20,561 nucleotides of DNA. Source: Protofrankia sp963555915 (GTDB lineage: Bacteria; Actinomycetota; Actinomycetes; Frankiales; Frankiaceae). The translations under genes were made by a program, and so were the position numbers. Where the stretch lies: assembly GCF_963555915.1 (NCBI RefSeq), contig NZ_CAUVXL010000111.1:1-20561 (forward strand). Reading direction: 5' to 3'. Under the pieces are notes generated by a model. It ran no database searches. It worked only from the letters and a program-made list of their open reading frames with translations, and was not told the DNA's origin. Below are positions 1 to 6,821 of the stretch, piece by piece. The stretch's first letter is position 1. The number at the start of each line of letters is the position of its first letter.

Positions 1-746
1 GTGCGGCCCACCAGATGGACCGCCGGGCCGACCGGCTCGCCGCGGGTCTCGCCGACGTACGGGTCGCCGACCGGGTCGCCAAGCTCCGGTTCCCCGATCC
101 GGCGCCGTGCGGCCGGACCCCGCTGACCGCCACCGGCCTGTCGAAGTCCTACGGATCCCTGGAGGTCTTCGCCGGCGTCGACCTGGCCATCGACCGCGGC
201 GCGCGGGTCGTGATTCTCGGCCTCAACGGTGCCGGCAAGACGACCATGTTGCGGATGCTCGCGGGCGTCGAGTCCCCGGACACCGGCGAGGTCCACCATG
301 GTCACGGGCTGCGGCTGGGGTACTACGCCCAGGAGCACGAGACGCTGGACACCGACCAGTCGGTGTTGGACAACATGCGCGCCACCGCGCCGGGCACCTC
401 CGATGTGGAGCTGCGCCGCATCCTGGGTGCCTTCCTGTTCAGCGGAGACACCGTCGCCCAGCCGGCGGGCACGCTCTCGGGCGGGGAGAAAACCAGGCTG
501 GCACTGGCCGGGCTCGTGTGCAGCGCCGCGAACGTGTTGCTGCTGGACGAGCCCACCAACAACCTCGACCCGGCGTCGCGTGGCGAGGTCCTCGCGGCCC
601 TCGCCACGTTTCGAGGGGCGGTGGTGCTTGTCACCCACGACCCGGGCGCGGTCGAGGCGCTGGCCCCGGACAAGGTGCTCATGCTGCCCGACGGCGTCGA
701 GGACTCCTGGTCCGCGGACCTCGCCGAGTTGATCACTCTCGCCTGA
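1..746 (+). CDS. ABC-F family ATPase, C-terminal half (5' end outside window)
   Basis: The reading frame is open from the first in-frame codon at base 3, so the gene starts upstream. What is visible is a linker followed by one complete ABC ATPase domain: Walker A GLNGAGKTT (about bases 219-245), a Q-loop region around YYAQEH, the signature LSGGEKTRL (about 474-500), Walker B LLLDEPTNNLD (about 537-569) and the H-loop VLVTHD. The Asn-Asn-Leu-Asp tail of Walker B and the absence of membrane segments are typical of ABC-F proteins, soluble paired ATPases that act on the ribosome as translation factors or as antibiotic-resistance ribosome protectors. This would be the second ATPase domain. The subgroup (EttA-like, Uup-like or resistance type) cannot be told without the first domain and the interdomain linker. 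The stop codon TGA is at 744-746. Confidence 0.93.
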   Translation, partial: AAHQMDRRADRLAAGLADVRVADRVAKLRFPDPAPCGRTPLTATGLSKSYGSLEVFAGVDLAIDRGARVVILGLNGAGKTTMLRMLAGVESPDTGEVHHGHGLRLGYYAQEHETLDTDQSVLDNMRATAPGTSDVELRRILGAFLFSGDTVAQPAGTLSGGEKTRLALAGLVCSAANVLLLDEPTNNLDPASRGEVLAALATFRGAVVLVTHDPGAVEALAPDKVLMLPDGVEDSWSADLAELITLA

Positions 747-794
747 CCGGGTAACCGCAACCCGCTGCCGTCGGCCACACCAGTTGTAGCTGTC

Positions 795-847
795 CAGGGG
801 CGTCGAGCAGGAGCGAGCAGGGGCGTCGTAGCAGGAGCGAGCAGGAG
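795..847. repeat. Imperfect direct repeat upstream of the CDF transporter gene
   Basis: CAGGGGCGTCG followed by AGCAGGAGCGAGC occurs twice in a row (from 795 and from 818, period about 23), and a third partial AGCAGGAGCG follows. The repeated AGGAG cores resemble ribosome-binding sites but lie too far from or too close to the start codons. The array ends about 20 bases before the chosen GTG start. Function is unknown; it may be slippage-generated or regulatory. Confidence 0.6.
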
Positions 848-867
848 CGTTGAGCAAGGATGGTCGT

Positions 868-1800
868 GTGAGCGCGGAAGGTGGCACGAAGGCGGTTCTG
901 GCCGCGCTGGCGGCCAATCTGGGGATCGCGGTGGCGAAGTTCGTCGCGTTTGTCATCACTCAGTCGTCGTCGATGCTGGCCGAGTCCATCCACTCGGTCG
1001 CGGATTCGGGCAACCAGGTCCTGCTCCTGCTCGGTCAGCGGCGCGCCACCCGTCCGGCCGATGAGGAACACCCGTTCGGTTACGGGCGCTCGCGCTACAT
1101 CGCCGGCTTCCTCGTCGCGATCGTGCTGTTCAGCATCGGTGGCCTGTTCTCGGTCCACGAGGGCGTGGCGAAGCTGCGCCACCCACACGAGCTCGACAGC
1201 GCTGCGGTGGCGATCGTCGTCCTGCTCGTGGCGACGGTCCTGGAGGGGTTCTCCCTGCGCACCGCGATCGCCGAAGCCCGCCCGCTCAAGGGTGACGCCT
1301 CATGGTGGGGGTTCGTCCACGCCGCCCGTGCCCCGGAACTGCCCGTGGTGCTTCTGGAGGACCTTGCCGCGCTGGTGGGCCTCGTGTTCGCCCTTGCTGG
1401 CGTGGGTCTCACGCTGGCAACCGGCGACCCGATCTGGGACGGGGCGGGCACGCTGGCGATCGGCATCCTGCTGCTGACCGTGGCAGTGGTCGTGGCGGTC
1501 GAGACCCAGGCGATGTTGGTAGGGGAGGCGGCCACTCCGGCGATGGTCGCCACCATCCGTAGCGCTCTCGCGGGGTCGCCGCATGTCACGCGGGTCATTC
1601 ATCTGCGCACGCTGCACCTCGGCCCGGATGAACTCCTCGTGGCAGCCAAGATCAGTATGGATGTCGAGCTGACCCTGCCCGCTGTCGCGCGCGCGATCGA
1701 CGGCGCCGAGGCGGCGCTGCGGGCGGCTGTGCCGATCGCGTGCAGGGTCTACCTGGAGCCGGACATCGTCCACCAACCGGCTGACCGGCTGACCGGCTGA
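868..1800 (+). CDS. Cation diffusion facilitator (CDF) family metal transporter
   Basis: A 310-residue membrane protein of the cation diffusion facilitator family, which exports divalent metals such as Zn, Mn or Fe in exchange for protons. The N-terminal membrane half carries the family signature SMLAESIHSVADSGNQ, in which the His and Asp four residues apart in helix 2 form half of the transport metal site. The loop HPFGYGRSRY follows. Helix 5 has the partner acidic region (PVVLLEDLAALVG). After about six helices comes a short cytoplasmic C-terminal domain of about 90 residues with a ferredoxin-like pattern. GTG at 868 is preferred because AAGGA (856-860) sits 7 bases ahead and the protein then begins MSAEGGTKAV, a usual start for this family. 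A TTG at 850 would add six residues but has a poorly spaced ribosome site. Metal specificity cannot be read from sequence. It converges on the next gene. Confidence 0.92.
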   Translation: MSAEGGTKAVLAALAANLGIAVAKFVAFVITQSSSMLAESIHSVADSGNQVLLLLGQRRATRPADEEHPFGYGRSRYIAGFLVAIVLFSIGGLFSVHEGVAKLRHPHELDSAAVAIVVLLVATVLEGFSLRTAIAEARPLKGDASWWGFVHAARAPELPVVLLEDLAALVGLVFALAGVGLTLATGDPIWDGAGTLAIGILLLTVAVVVAVETQAMLVGEAATPAMVATIRSALAGSPHVTRVIHLRTLHLGPDELLVAAKISMDVELTLPAVARAIDGAEAALRAAVPIACRVYLEPDIVHQPADRLTG

Positions 1801-1808
1801 CCGGCTGA
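1777..1808 (+). repeat. 8-bp tandem repeat (CCGGCTGA x4) spanning the CDF stop codon
   Basis: Four perfect head-to-tail copies of CCGGCTGA occupy 1777-1808. Because 8 is not a multiple of 3, the first three copies are read in three different frames and encode PADRLTG, then the TGA stop (1798-1800) in copy three. The fourth copy is untranslated. Confidence 0.95.
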
Positions 1809-1816
1809 CCAGGAGG

Positions 1817-1835
1817 CCGGCAGGCGCGTTGCCGG
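1817..1835. terminator. Possible bidirectional hairpin between convergent genes
   Basis: CCGGCA (1817-1822) pairs with TGCCGG (1830-1835) across a 7-base loop, extendable by a G-T pair. It lies in the 39-base gap between the convergent transporter and membrane-protein genes. There is no T tract, so intrinsic termination is only suggested by the position. Confidence 0.35.
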
Positions 1836-1839
1836 TGAG

Positions 1840-3372
1840 TCACAGGGTCCCGGGCAGGAAGGCCCGGGCGACAATCGCGCTGAGGGCCCCGACAGTGGTC
1901 AGGCCCAGCGGAAGGGTGCCCGCCTGGGTCATGTCGCCCGGGCCCTGCGGGCGTGGGCTCGGTGCCAGCGCGGGTACCAGCAGCCAGCAGTAGAACGGCA
2001 GCCAGGACCGCTCGGGATGGGCGCCGGTCAGACCGGTCACCATCCCGAAGCCGATCGCGGGGACGGCGCCGACCAGAAAGGGCCAGCCGGGTGTGAGCCG
2101 GACCCGCCGTGCTGCCCGAATGATCGTCGGTCCGCAGGCGGCCAGGACGACCGCGAGACCGGGGGGGACGCGGGCGACCCACGCCGGGACACCCGCGGTG
2201 CTACCGGGGATGTGCGTGGTGGCGTGGACGACCTGGTCGTGCGCGACCGCCAGCCCGTCCGGCCAGGAAAACCCCAGGAACGCGGCCACGGACAGCGGCA
2301 GCAGGACGCAGCCGCCGGTGATCACGTTGAGCAGTGGTCGCCGCCGGACGAAGTACGTGGCCACTACCGTGATTCCCAGCCACGGCACCGCGTAGCCGCA
2401 GAGCGTCGCCACGCCGATTCCCAGGCCGCATCCCGCTGCCCACCGCAGGTGTCTACCCGGTTCGGATCCGATCACCCCGAGCGTGACGAAGGCGGCGGCC
2501 AGGGTCGCGGTCACTGCGTCCGCCGCCGGTATCCACACCGCCCACGGGGCCAGCACCAGCACCGGCACAAAGCGGCGGGCGGCCCGGTCGTGGCACAACG
2601 ACCGGACCGCGATCGCGGCGAGCGGGACGGTGGCCGCGCCCACGACCGTCAGCACGACTCCCAGCGCGCTCGGGGCCCTGATGCCCAGCCGTGTCAGCGC
2701 CCACAGCACCAGCACCAGCCCGGGGGGATGTGCCCGGGTGCCGCTGCCGGAAGCGGCCCCCTGGTGGGCCCCCTGGTGGGCCCCCTGGTGGGTGTAGCTC
2801 CGCAGGAAGCCCACCGGGTCGGCGTCCGCGGCGGCCACATCCGACAGGTAGCCCGGCCCGTTGCCCAGTGGTCCGGCAAGGCCGCTCAGGCCGTGCACGG
2901 AAGCCAACGCGAGCGTCCATGCCAACGACGCCACGTAGGCGGTGATGAGCAGCGTGCCCCACCGCAGCCGGATGTGAACGTCTCGCCATGCGGCGACGAT
3001 GACCACGGCCAGGACTGCCGGGGCGAGAAGGGACGTCGGCGAAATGTGCGGGCGCCGGTCCGCCGTGAACGGTATGCCGGCGAGCAGCGTCGGCAGCGGT
3101 TCGGCTTCGCCTCCGCCGGCGCGCAGGAGCGCGGTCAGGCCCAGACAGGCAATCAGCGCCCCCATCCAGATTGCGATTTCGCCGAACTCGGTCGGGTCTG
3201 CGCCGGTGAACGGTAGTCGTGGCAGACGGCTGCGACATCCCCGCGGATCGGAGCTCCCCGATCGAACGGCGGGCCGCAAAGGCGCTCTCATGGCTGCATG
3301 CCCGCCGCGATGCCCACATGTGCACCGTAGCCAGGTCGACGGTGCCGGGTTCGGGTGGTGCACGATGTTCAC
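1840..3372 (-). CDS. Polytopic membrane protein, GT-C glycosyltransferase-like
   Basis: Up to 510 residues with about ten hydrophobic segments (for example roughly residues 66-85, 112-128, 138-157, 218-230, 233-256 and 268-290). The pattern of an early luminal loop with acidic residues (GPGYLSDVAAADADPVGFLRSY) followed by a conserved HPPG (about residues 215-218) just before a helix resembles actinobacterial integral membrane proteins related to the lipid-linked-sugar-dependent GT-C mannosyltransferases. Donor and acceptor are unknown. Three HQGA units (about 195-206) sit in the extracytoplasmic loop before HPPG. The start is uncertain: GTG at 3372 gives a 60-residue Arg/Cys-rich leader unlike the rest and has no ribosome site. 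ATG at 3291, or a later start close to the first helix, is as likely. Membrane-protein composition on this strand argues against the long opposite-strand frame. Confidence 0.7.
   Translation of the reverse strand: MNIVHHPNPAPSTWLRCTCGHRGGHAAMRAPLRPAVRSGSSDPRGCRSRLPRLPFTGADPTEFGEIAIWMGALIACLGLTALLRAGGGEAEPLPTLLAGIPFTADRRPHISPTSLLAPAVLAVVIVAAWRDVHIRLRWGTLLITAYVASLAWTLALASVHGLSGLAGPLGNGPGYLSDVAAADADPVGFLRSYTHQGAHQGAHQGAASGSGTRAHPPGLVLVLWALTRLGIRAPSALGVVLTVVGAATVPLAAIAVRSLCHDRAARRFVPVLVLAPWAVWIPAADAVTATLAAAFVTLGVIGSEPGRHLRWAAGCGLGIGVATLCGYAVPWLGITVVATYFVRRRPLLNVITGGCVLLPLSVAAFLGFSWPDGLAVAHDQVVHATTHIPGSTAGVPAWVARVPPGLAVVLAACGPTIIRAARRVRLTPGWPFLVGAVPAIGFGMVTGLTGAHPERSWLPFYCWLLVPALAPSPRPQGPGDMTQAGTLPLGLTTVGALSAIVARAFLPGTL
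2755..2790 (-). repeat. 12-bp tandem repeat x3, in frame (HQGA)
   Basis: Three perfect copies of GGCCCCCTGGTG (plus strand) encode a His-Gln-Gly-Ala series in the membrane protein, directly ahead of its HPPG motif. The repeat length is a multiple of three, so changes in copy number would preserve the frame. Confidence 0.95.
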
Positions 3373-3604
3373 CGGCGCGGATTCGGCGATGGTCGTCGCG
3401 ACGCGCCGAAGTCACTGTCGGACCAGACAGGGGCGATTAGGGACACTGGCCTTCGCTGACGTTGGTGGATGTGCCGATTCTCCTGCTGCGGTGGGCGAAA
3501 CAGCCATCGGTCCCGTGGTCGGGCGTTGGTGGTCCGGTGATGGGAAGAAGGGAAAAGCCGAGCGCAGTCGGGGGGTTGGTCGGGCGCGTGAAGAGGACAG
3601 TGTG

Positions 3605-3646
3605 ATGGATCACATGCGCTTCGAGTGGCGCGTTCACCGCGACTGA
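3605..3646 (+). CDS. Candidate short upstream reading frame (13 codons)
   Basis: ATG at 3605 is preceded by AGAGGA (3592-3597) at a 7-base spacing and encodes MDHMRFEWRVHRD followed by TGA. The stop lies 43 bases before the TTG start of the HTH gene. It has no run of a single amino acid that would mark a classical attenuator leader. It could be a leader peptide or chance. Confidence 0.2.
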   Translation: MDHMRFEWRVHRD

Positions 3647-3676
3647 GTGAAGATCGGTTCGCAGATCATCTATCAC

Positions 3677-3684
3677 GGAGGGGG
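3677..3684 (+). promoter_or_regulatory. Strong ribosome-binding site for the HTH gene
   Basis: GGAGGGGG lies 5 bases before TTG at 3690. It fixes the otherwise unobvious TTG start, giving a protein that begins MAELRKGTRITG. Confidence 0.8.
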
Positions 3685-3689
3685 CCACA

Positions 3690-3908
3690 TTGGCCGAGCT
3701 TAGGAAAGGAACCCGGATCACCGGCGCGGAGCGCGACAAGCTTGCATCAGAGCTTCGGAAGAAGTATGAGGCGGGTCAGAGCATCCGCCTCCTCGCTGAG
3801 TCGTCGGGTCGTTCGTACGGGTTCGTTCACCGGATCCTCTCGGAGTCCGGAACAACTCTGAGAGGCCGGGGCGGCGCAACCCGCGGCAGTAAGAAGAAGA
3901 GCGTCTGA
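3690..3908 (+). CDS. Small actinobacterial helix-turn-helix protein
   Basis: A basic 72-residue protein. The segment from about residue 18 to 60 (DKLASELRKKYEAGQSI, then RLLAESSGRSYGFVHRILSE) has the helix-turn-helix pattern of a resolvase/transposase-type DNA-binding fold, with RSYGFVHRIL as the recognition helix. It is followed by a Gly/Arg/Lys tail (LRGRGGATRGSKKK). Proteins with this architecture are widespread and strongly conserved in actinobacteria and are annotated as HTH-domain proteins or small transcriptional regulators; the regulon is generally unknown. The TTG start is supported by an excellent ribosome site. Its stop lies only 2 bases before the ATG of the crotonase-like gene, so the two are almost certainly co-transcribed and translationally coupled. 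It is probably a DNA-binding regulator, but no target can be inferred. Confidence 0.88.
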   Translation: MAELRKGTRITGAERDKLASELRKKYEAGQSIRLLAESSGRSYGFVHRILSESGTTLRGRGGATRGSKKKSV

Positions 3909-3910
3909 TC

Positions 3911-4747
3911 ATGTTGCAACCGGCCGCCGCCGATCTGGCGGCGGCCGGTCTGACCCTGACGATCGAGGGTTCGCGGGCGACCGTCACCGTCGATCGTCAG
4001 GATCGCGGCGCCGCCTGCGCGCGCGCCGTGCCCGCCGTGGGAGTGCTGGCCGATATCGGGAGATGTCTGCCCGGAAGCATTCGGCTTGTGCTTCTTCGGA
4101 TCATCGGCGGTTTGCCACCGTTTGATCATGTCCGGGTCGACCCGACCGCTGCCGGCGGCCGGGACCGACCCGGCATGGCCGGTGACTGCCCTGGCATGGC
4201 CGGTGACTGCCCTGCCAGCCCTGCCAGCCCTGGCGTCGTTGGCGACCGCCAGTGCGCGCTCGACTGGTTGTCCCGGCCCGACCTGTTCAGCATCGCTGTC
4301 GTCAGCGGGTGGGCGGTGGGCGCTCTGCGCCTGGCACTCGCCTGCGACCTGCGGGTCTTCTGTGCGGACGCGTACCTGGCCATGGACGGGATCCGGCACG
4401 GTCGCGTTCCGGCGCTCGGGGTATCGGACACGTTGGTCGATCTGGTCGGCTATGGCCGGGCGCTGGACCTCTGCGTGACCGGACGGGCGGTATCCGGCAC
4501 GCAGGCGTACATGTTGGGACTCGCGGACCGGGTCGCGGCCCCCGTCGATCTGGCGGATGCGGTGGAGGATCTCGCCGCCGCGCTGCTTGCCCCGCCCCGG
4601 GGCCTGGCCGTCGAGGTCAAGGCCTTGCTGCTGCACAGCCGCGAGCGCTCCCGACCAGACCAGCGCCGTGCCGAACGGGATGTCCAGCTGCGTGCCGAAC
4701 GCGATACCCAGCTCCGCACGTCAGCTGAGGCAGTGCCGCCGGGATGA
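3911..4747 (+). CDS. Crotonase-fold (enoyl-CoA hydratase/isomerase-like) protein, probably non-canonical
   Basis: A 278-residue protein whose middle and C-terminal parts (about residues 125-230) follow the crotonase pattern: SIAVVSGWAVGALRLALACD, a beta-strand/turn region around AYLAMDGIRHGRVP, and the ALDLCVTGRAVSGTQAYMLGLAD helix pair. In enoyl-CoA hydratases the corresponding segments read GGG-x-ELA and PE, carrying the oxyanion-hole glycines and two catalytic glutamates. Here they read GAL-RLA and DG, so both glutamates are replaced (Arg140, Gly160 by my alignment). A low-complexity, tandemly repeated insert (GMAGDCP twice) lies at about 88-107, and the tail repeats AERD-QLR. Hydratase activity is doubtful; a binding role, or another crotonase reaction not needing these residues, is possible. 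It is coupled to the upstream HTH gene with a 2-base gap. No ribosome site of its own is obvious. Confidence 0.8.
   Translation: MLQPAAADLAAAGLTLTIEGSRATVTVDRQDRGAACARAVPAVGVLADIGRCLPGSIRLVLLRIIGGLPPFDHVRVDPTAAGGRDRPGMAGDCPGMAGDCPASPASPGVVGDRQCALDWLSRPDLFSIAVVSGWAVGALRLALACDLRVFCADAYLAMDGIRHGRVPALGVSDTLVDLVGYGRALDLCVTGRAVSGTQAYMLGLADRVAAPVDLADAVEDLAAALLAPPRGLAVEVKALLLHSRERSRPDQRRAERDVQLRAERDTQLRTSAEAVPPG
4172..4231 (+). repeat. Two adjacent in-frame tandem repeats (21 bp x2, 9 bp x2)
   Basis: Two perfect copies of a 21-base unit (4172-4192 and 4193-4213, encoding GMAGDCP) are followed by two perfect copies of GCCAGCCCT (4214-4231, encoding ASP). They form the low-complexity insert of the crotonase-like protein. 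Confidence 0.95.
4667..4714 (+). repeat. 24-bp imperfect tandem repeat at the crotonase gene 3' end
   Basis: Two diverged 24-base copies (4667-4690 and 4691-4714) encode RAERDVQL and RAERDTQL, a polar, probably helical C-terminal tail. Confidence 0.8.
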
Positions 4748-4794
4748 CGGGCCGCCGGCGCGGGAATGATCCGTAGCCGCAGGCTGCTTACAGT

Positions 4795-4808
4795 GTTGTA
4801 GTTGTAAT
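4795..4808 (+). promoter_or_regulatory. AT-richer element upstream of the ABC exporter (possible -10 or operator)
   Basis: GTTGTA is repeated directly (4795-4806) and runs into TGTAAT (4803-4808), one mismatch from the -10 consensus. It is the only AT-rich patch in the 84-base gap between the crotonase and exporter genes. No matching -35 is seen 16-18 bases upstream, so a promoter here is tentative. Confidence 0.25.
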
Positions 4809-4831
4809 GACATCGACACCAAGGTGGACTG

Positions 4832-6769
4832 ATGAGAATCGCGGACGGCGGGCCGCCCATCAGCGCACGGGCCTTCCAGCGTGACCGTTCGATCGCGCAC
4901 CAGAAACTGCGGCCGGGCACTCTGCGCCGGATCGTGGGGTTCGCACGCCCGTACCGCCGGATGCTGGCCGGCTTCCTTGTGCTGATCGTCATCGACGCCG
5001 CGCTGGGCGCCACCACACCACTCATCTTCAAATCGATCATCGATGACGGAATCATTCCCGGGCGGGTGGGCGTCGTGGAGGCGCTCGCGGCGCTGGTCGG
5101 TGCGATCGCCATCGTCGACGCGCTGCTGGCGCTGGCGCAACGCTGGTTCTCGGTTCGCATCGGCGAAGGTCTCATCTTCGACATGCGGGCCCGGGTCTTC
5201 GACCACGTCCAACGTCAGCCGCTCGCCTTCTTCACCCGCGCCCAGACCGGTGCCCTGATCTCGCGGCTGAACAGCGACGTCCTGGGCGCGCAGTCGGCGT
5301 TCACCGGGACGCTGTCCGCCGTCCTGTCGAACGTCGTGTCCGTCGGTTTCGTCCTTGCGGCGATGATCGCGTTGTCGTGGCAGATCACCATCGTGTCGCT
5401 GGTCCTGCTGCCGGTGTTCGTCATCCCGGCGCGGTTGCTCGGTCCGAAACTCGCCGCGCTCACCCGGGAGGGCTACGGGCTCAACGCCGAGATGCACACG
5501 ACGATGACCGAACGGTTCAACGTGTCGGGGGCACTGCTGGTCAAGCTCTACGGCCGGCCGTCGACGGAGAACCACAGCTTTGCCGCCAAGGCCTCCCGGG
5601 TCCGTGACATCGGTGTGACCCAGGCGATGTACGGCCGGATCTTCTTCGTCTCGTTGACGATGGTCGGGTCACTGGCGACCGCCATCGTCTACGGAGTCGG
5701 TGGCCGGTTCGCGGCCGAGGGTGTCCTCGCGGTCGGCACAGTCGTCGCGCTGACGTCGTACCTGTCCCGCCTCTACGGGCCGTTGACCCAGTTGTCGAAC
5801 GTCAACGTCGACGTGATGACCGCGCTGGTCTCCTTCGAGCGGGTGTTCGAGGTGCTCGACCTGAGCCCGGCCATCGCCGACCGGCCGGACGCGGTCGACC
5901 TGCCCCGCGGGTCGGCGACGGTCGAGTTCGACGACGTCGGGTTCGGCTACCCGGCCGCGGACGAGGTGTCGCTTGCGTCGCTGGAGTCGGTGGCCATCCT
6001 CGACCGGCGGGTACCTGAACCCGTCCTGCATCACATCTCGTTCCGCATCGCACCCGGTGAGCTGGTGGCCCTGGTGGGGCCGTCCGGCGCAGGCAAGACG
6101 ACGATCAGTCAACTGGTGCCCCGGATGTACGACGCACGTACCGGGACGGTCCGGGTCGGCGGCCATGACGTCCGCGACGTCACTCTTCGCTCATTGCGCG
6201 ATGCCGTGGGCGTTGTCACACAGGATGCGCATCTGTTCCACGACACGATCCGGGCGAATCTCGTCTACGCCCGTCCGGAGGCGAGCGAGGAGCAGATGTG
6301 GTCGGCGATGGATGCGGCCATGATCGCATCCGTTGTGCGGGCGTTGCCCGACGGCCTCGACACGGTCGTCGGGGACCGTGGCTACCGGCTCTCCGGCGGT
6401 GAGAAGCAGCGGCTGGCGATCGCGCGGCTGCTGCTCAAGGAGCCCTCGATCGTCGTTCTCGACGAGGCCACCGCCCACCTTGACAGCGAGTCCGAGGCGG
6501 CGGTCCAGCGGGCGCTGGCCACCGCTCTGGCCGGTCGGACATCACTGGTGATCGCGCATCGCCTGTCCACGGTTCGCGACGCCGACCGGATTCTAGTGAT
6601 CGACGGTGGACGGGTAGTCGAGAGCGGGCGGCACTCCCAGCTGCTGGCCAGCGGCGGCCTGTACGCGGAGCTGTACCGCACTCAGTTCGAAGGCCAGGCT
6701 CCAGCGCCGGCGGTCGAGGATCTGACCGCCGGCAATCGCGGCGAACAGGAAACCGCGGCCGTCGGCTGA
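4832..6769 (+). CDS. ABC exporter half-transporter (membrane domain fused to ATPase)
   Basis: A 645-residue protein with the standard type IV exporter order. An N-terminal membrane domain of about six helices (roughly residues 35-330) includes the coupling-region motif DHVQRQPLAFFTRAQTGALIS. A nucleotide-binding domain (about 363-605) carries Walker A GPSGAGKTT (416-424), Q-loop Gln464, signature LSGGEKQ (520-526), Walker B VVLDEA (541-546) with catalytic Glu, and an H-loop His in IAHRLS. It would work as a homodimer, or as a heterodimer with a partner not seen nearby, exporting a lipid, peptide or drug. The first ATPase strand is followed by an insertion of about 20 residues (roughly 376-396) before VLHHISF. 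AAGGTGG lies shortly before ATG 4832. The substrate cannot be inferred; no regulator is adjacent except the HTH protein two genes upstream. Confidence 0.93.
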   Translation: MRIADGGPPISARAFQRDRSIAHQKLRPGTLRRIVGFARPYRRMLAGFLVLIVIDAALGATTPLIFKSIIDDGIIPGRVGVVEALAALVGAIAIVDALLALAQRWFSVRIGEGLIFDMRARVFDHVQRQPLAFFTRAQTGALISRLNSDVLGAQSAFTGTLSAVLSNVVSVGFVLAAMIALSWQITIVSLVLLPVFVIPARLLGPKLAALTREGYGLNAEMHTTMTERFNVSGALLVKLYGRPSTENHSFAAKASRVRDIGVTQAMYGRIFFVSLTMVGSLATAIVYGVGGRFAAEGVLAVGTVVALTSYLSRLYGPLTQLSNVNVDVMTALVSFERVFEVLDLSPAIADRPDAVDLPRGSATVEFDDVGFGYPAADEVSLASLESVAILDRRVPEPVLHHISFRIAPGELVALVGPSGAGKTTISQLVPRMYDARTGTVRVGGHDVRDVTLRSLRDAVGVVTQDAHLFHDTIRANLVYARPEASEEQMWSAMDAAMIASVVRALPDGLDTVVGDRGYRLSGGEKQRLAIARLLLKEPSIVVLDEATAHLDSESEAAVQRALATALAGRTSLVIAHRLSTVRDADRILVIDGGRVVESGRHSQLLASGGLYAELYRTQFEGQAPAPAVEDLTAGNRGEQETAAVG

Positions 6770-6810
6770 ACCGCGCCCGGGCAGCGTCGGTCACGTCGGG
6801 CGGTGTTTTC
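6770..6810 (+). terminator. Likely intrinsic terminator of the ABC exporter gene
   Basis: Immediately after the stop codon, ACCG and CCCG (6770-6773, 6776-6779, with a 2-base bulge) can pair with CGGGCGGT (6797-6804). The stem is followed by GTTTTC (6805-6810). The loop is long (about 17 bases), so efficiency is uncertain. Confidence 0.4.
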
Positions 6811-6821
6811 ACACATGTGTG
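6810..6821. repeat. 12-bp perfect palindrome CACACATGTGTG
   Basis: A perfect inverted repeat without spacer directly follows the putative exporter terminator. It could be an operator half of an unknown system or chance. It is about 540 bases upstream of the pyruvate kinase gene. Confidence 0.5.

Larger units (their letters stand above)
3373..3689. other. Intergenic region between the divergent membrane-protein and HTH genes
   Basis: This stretch of about 317 bases separates two divergently transcribed genes, so it must hold promoters for both. I see no convincing -35/-10 pair and no large inverted repeat. Its only specific contents are a candidate 13-codon leader frame (3605-3646) and the strong ribosome site at 3677-3684. 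The reading frames crossing it lack recognisable protein features. If the membrane-protein gene starts at 3291 or later, the region is correspondingly larger. Confidence 0.6.

Noticed and set aside
2017..3216. Long plus-strand frame of 399 codons opposite the GT-C-like membrane protein
   Set aside because: It is rich in Arg, Gln, Gly and Asp with no domain or hydrophobic pattern. The opposite strand encodes a regular multi-helix membrane protein with an HPPG motif.
6810..6821. CACACATGTGTG as a defined operator
   Set aside because: It is far from the pyk start, unaccompanied by promoter elements and alternating purine-pyrimidine in character. Kept only as a palindrome.
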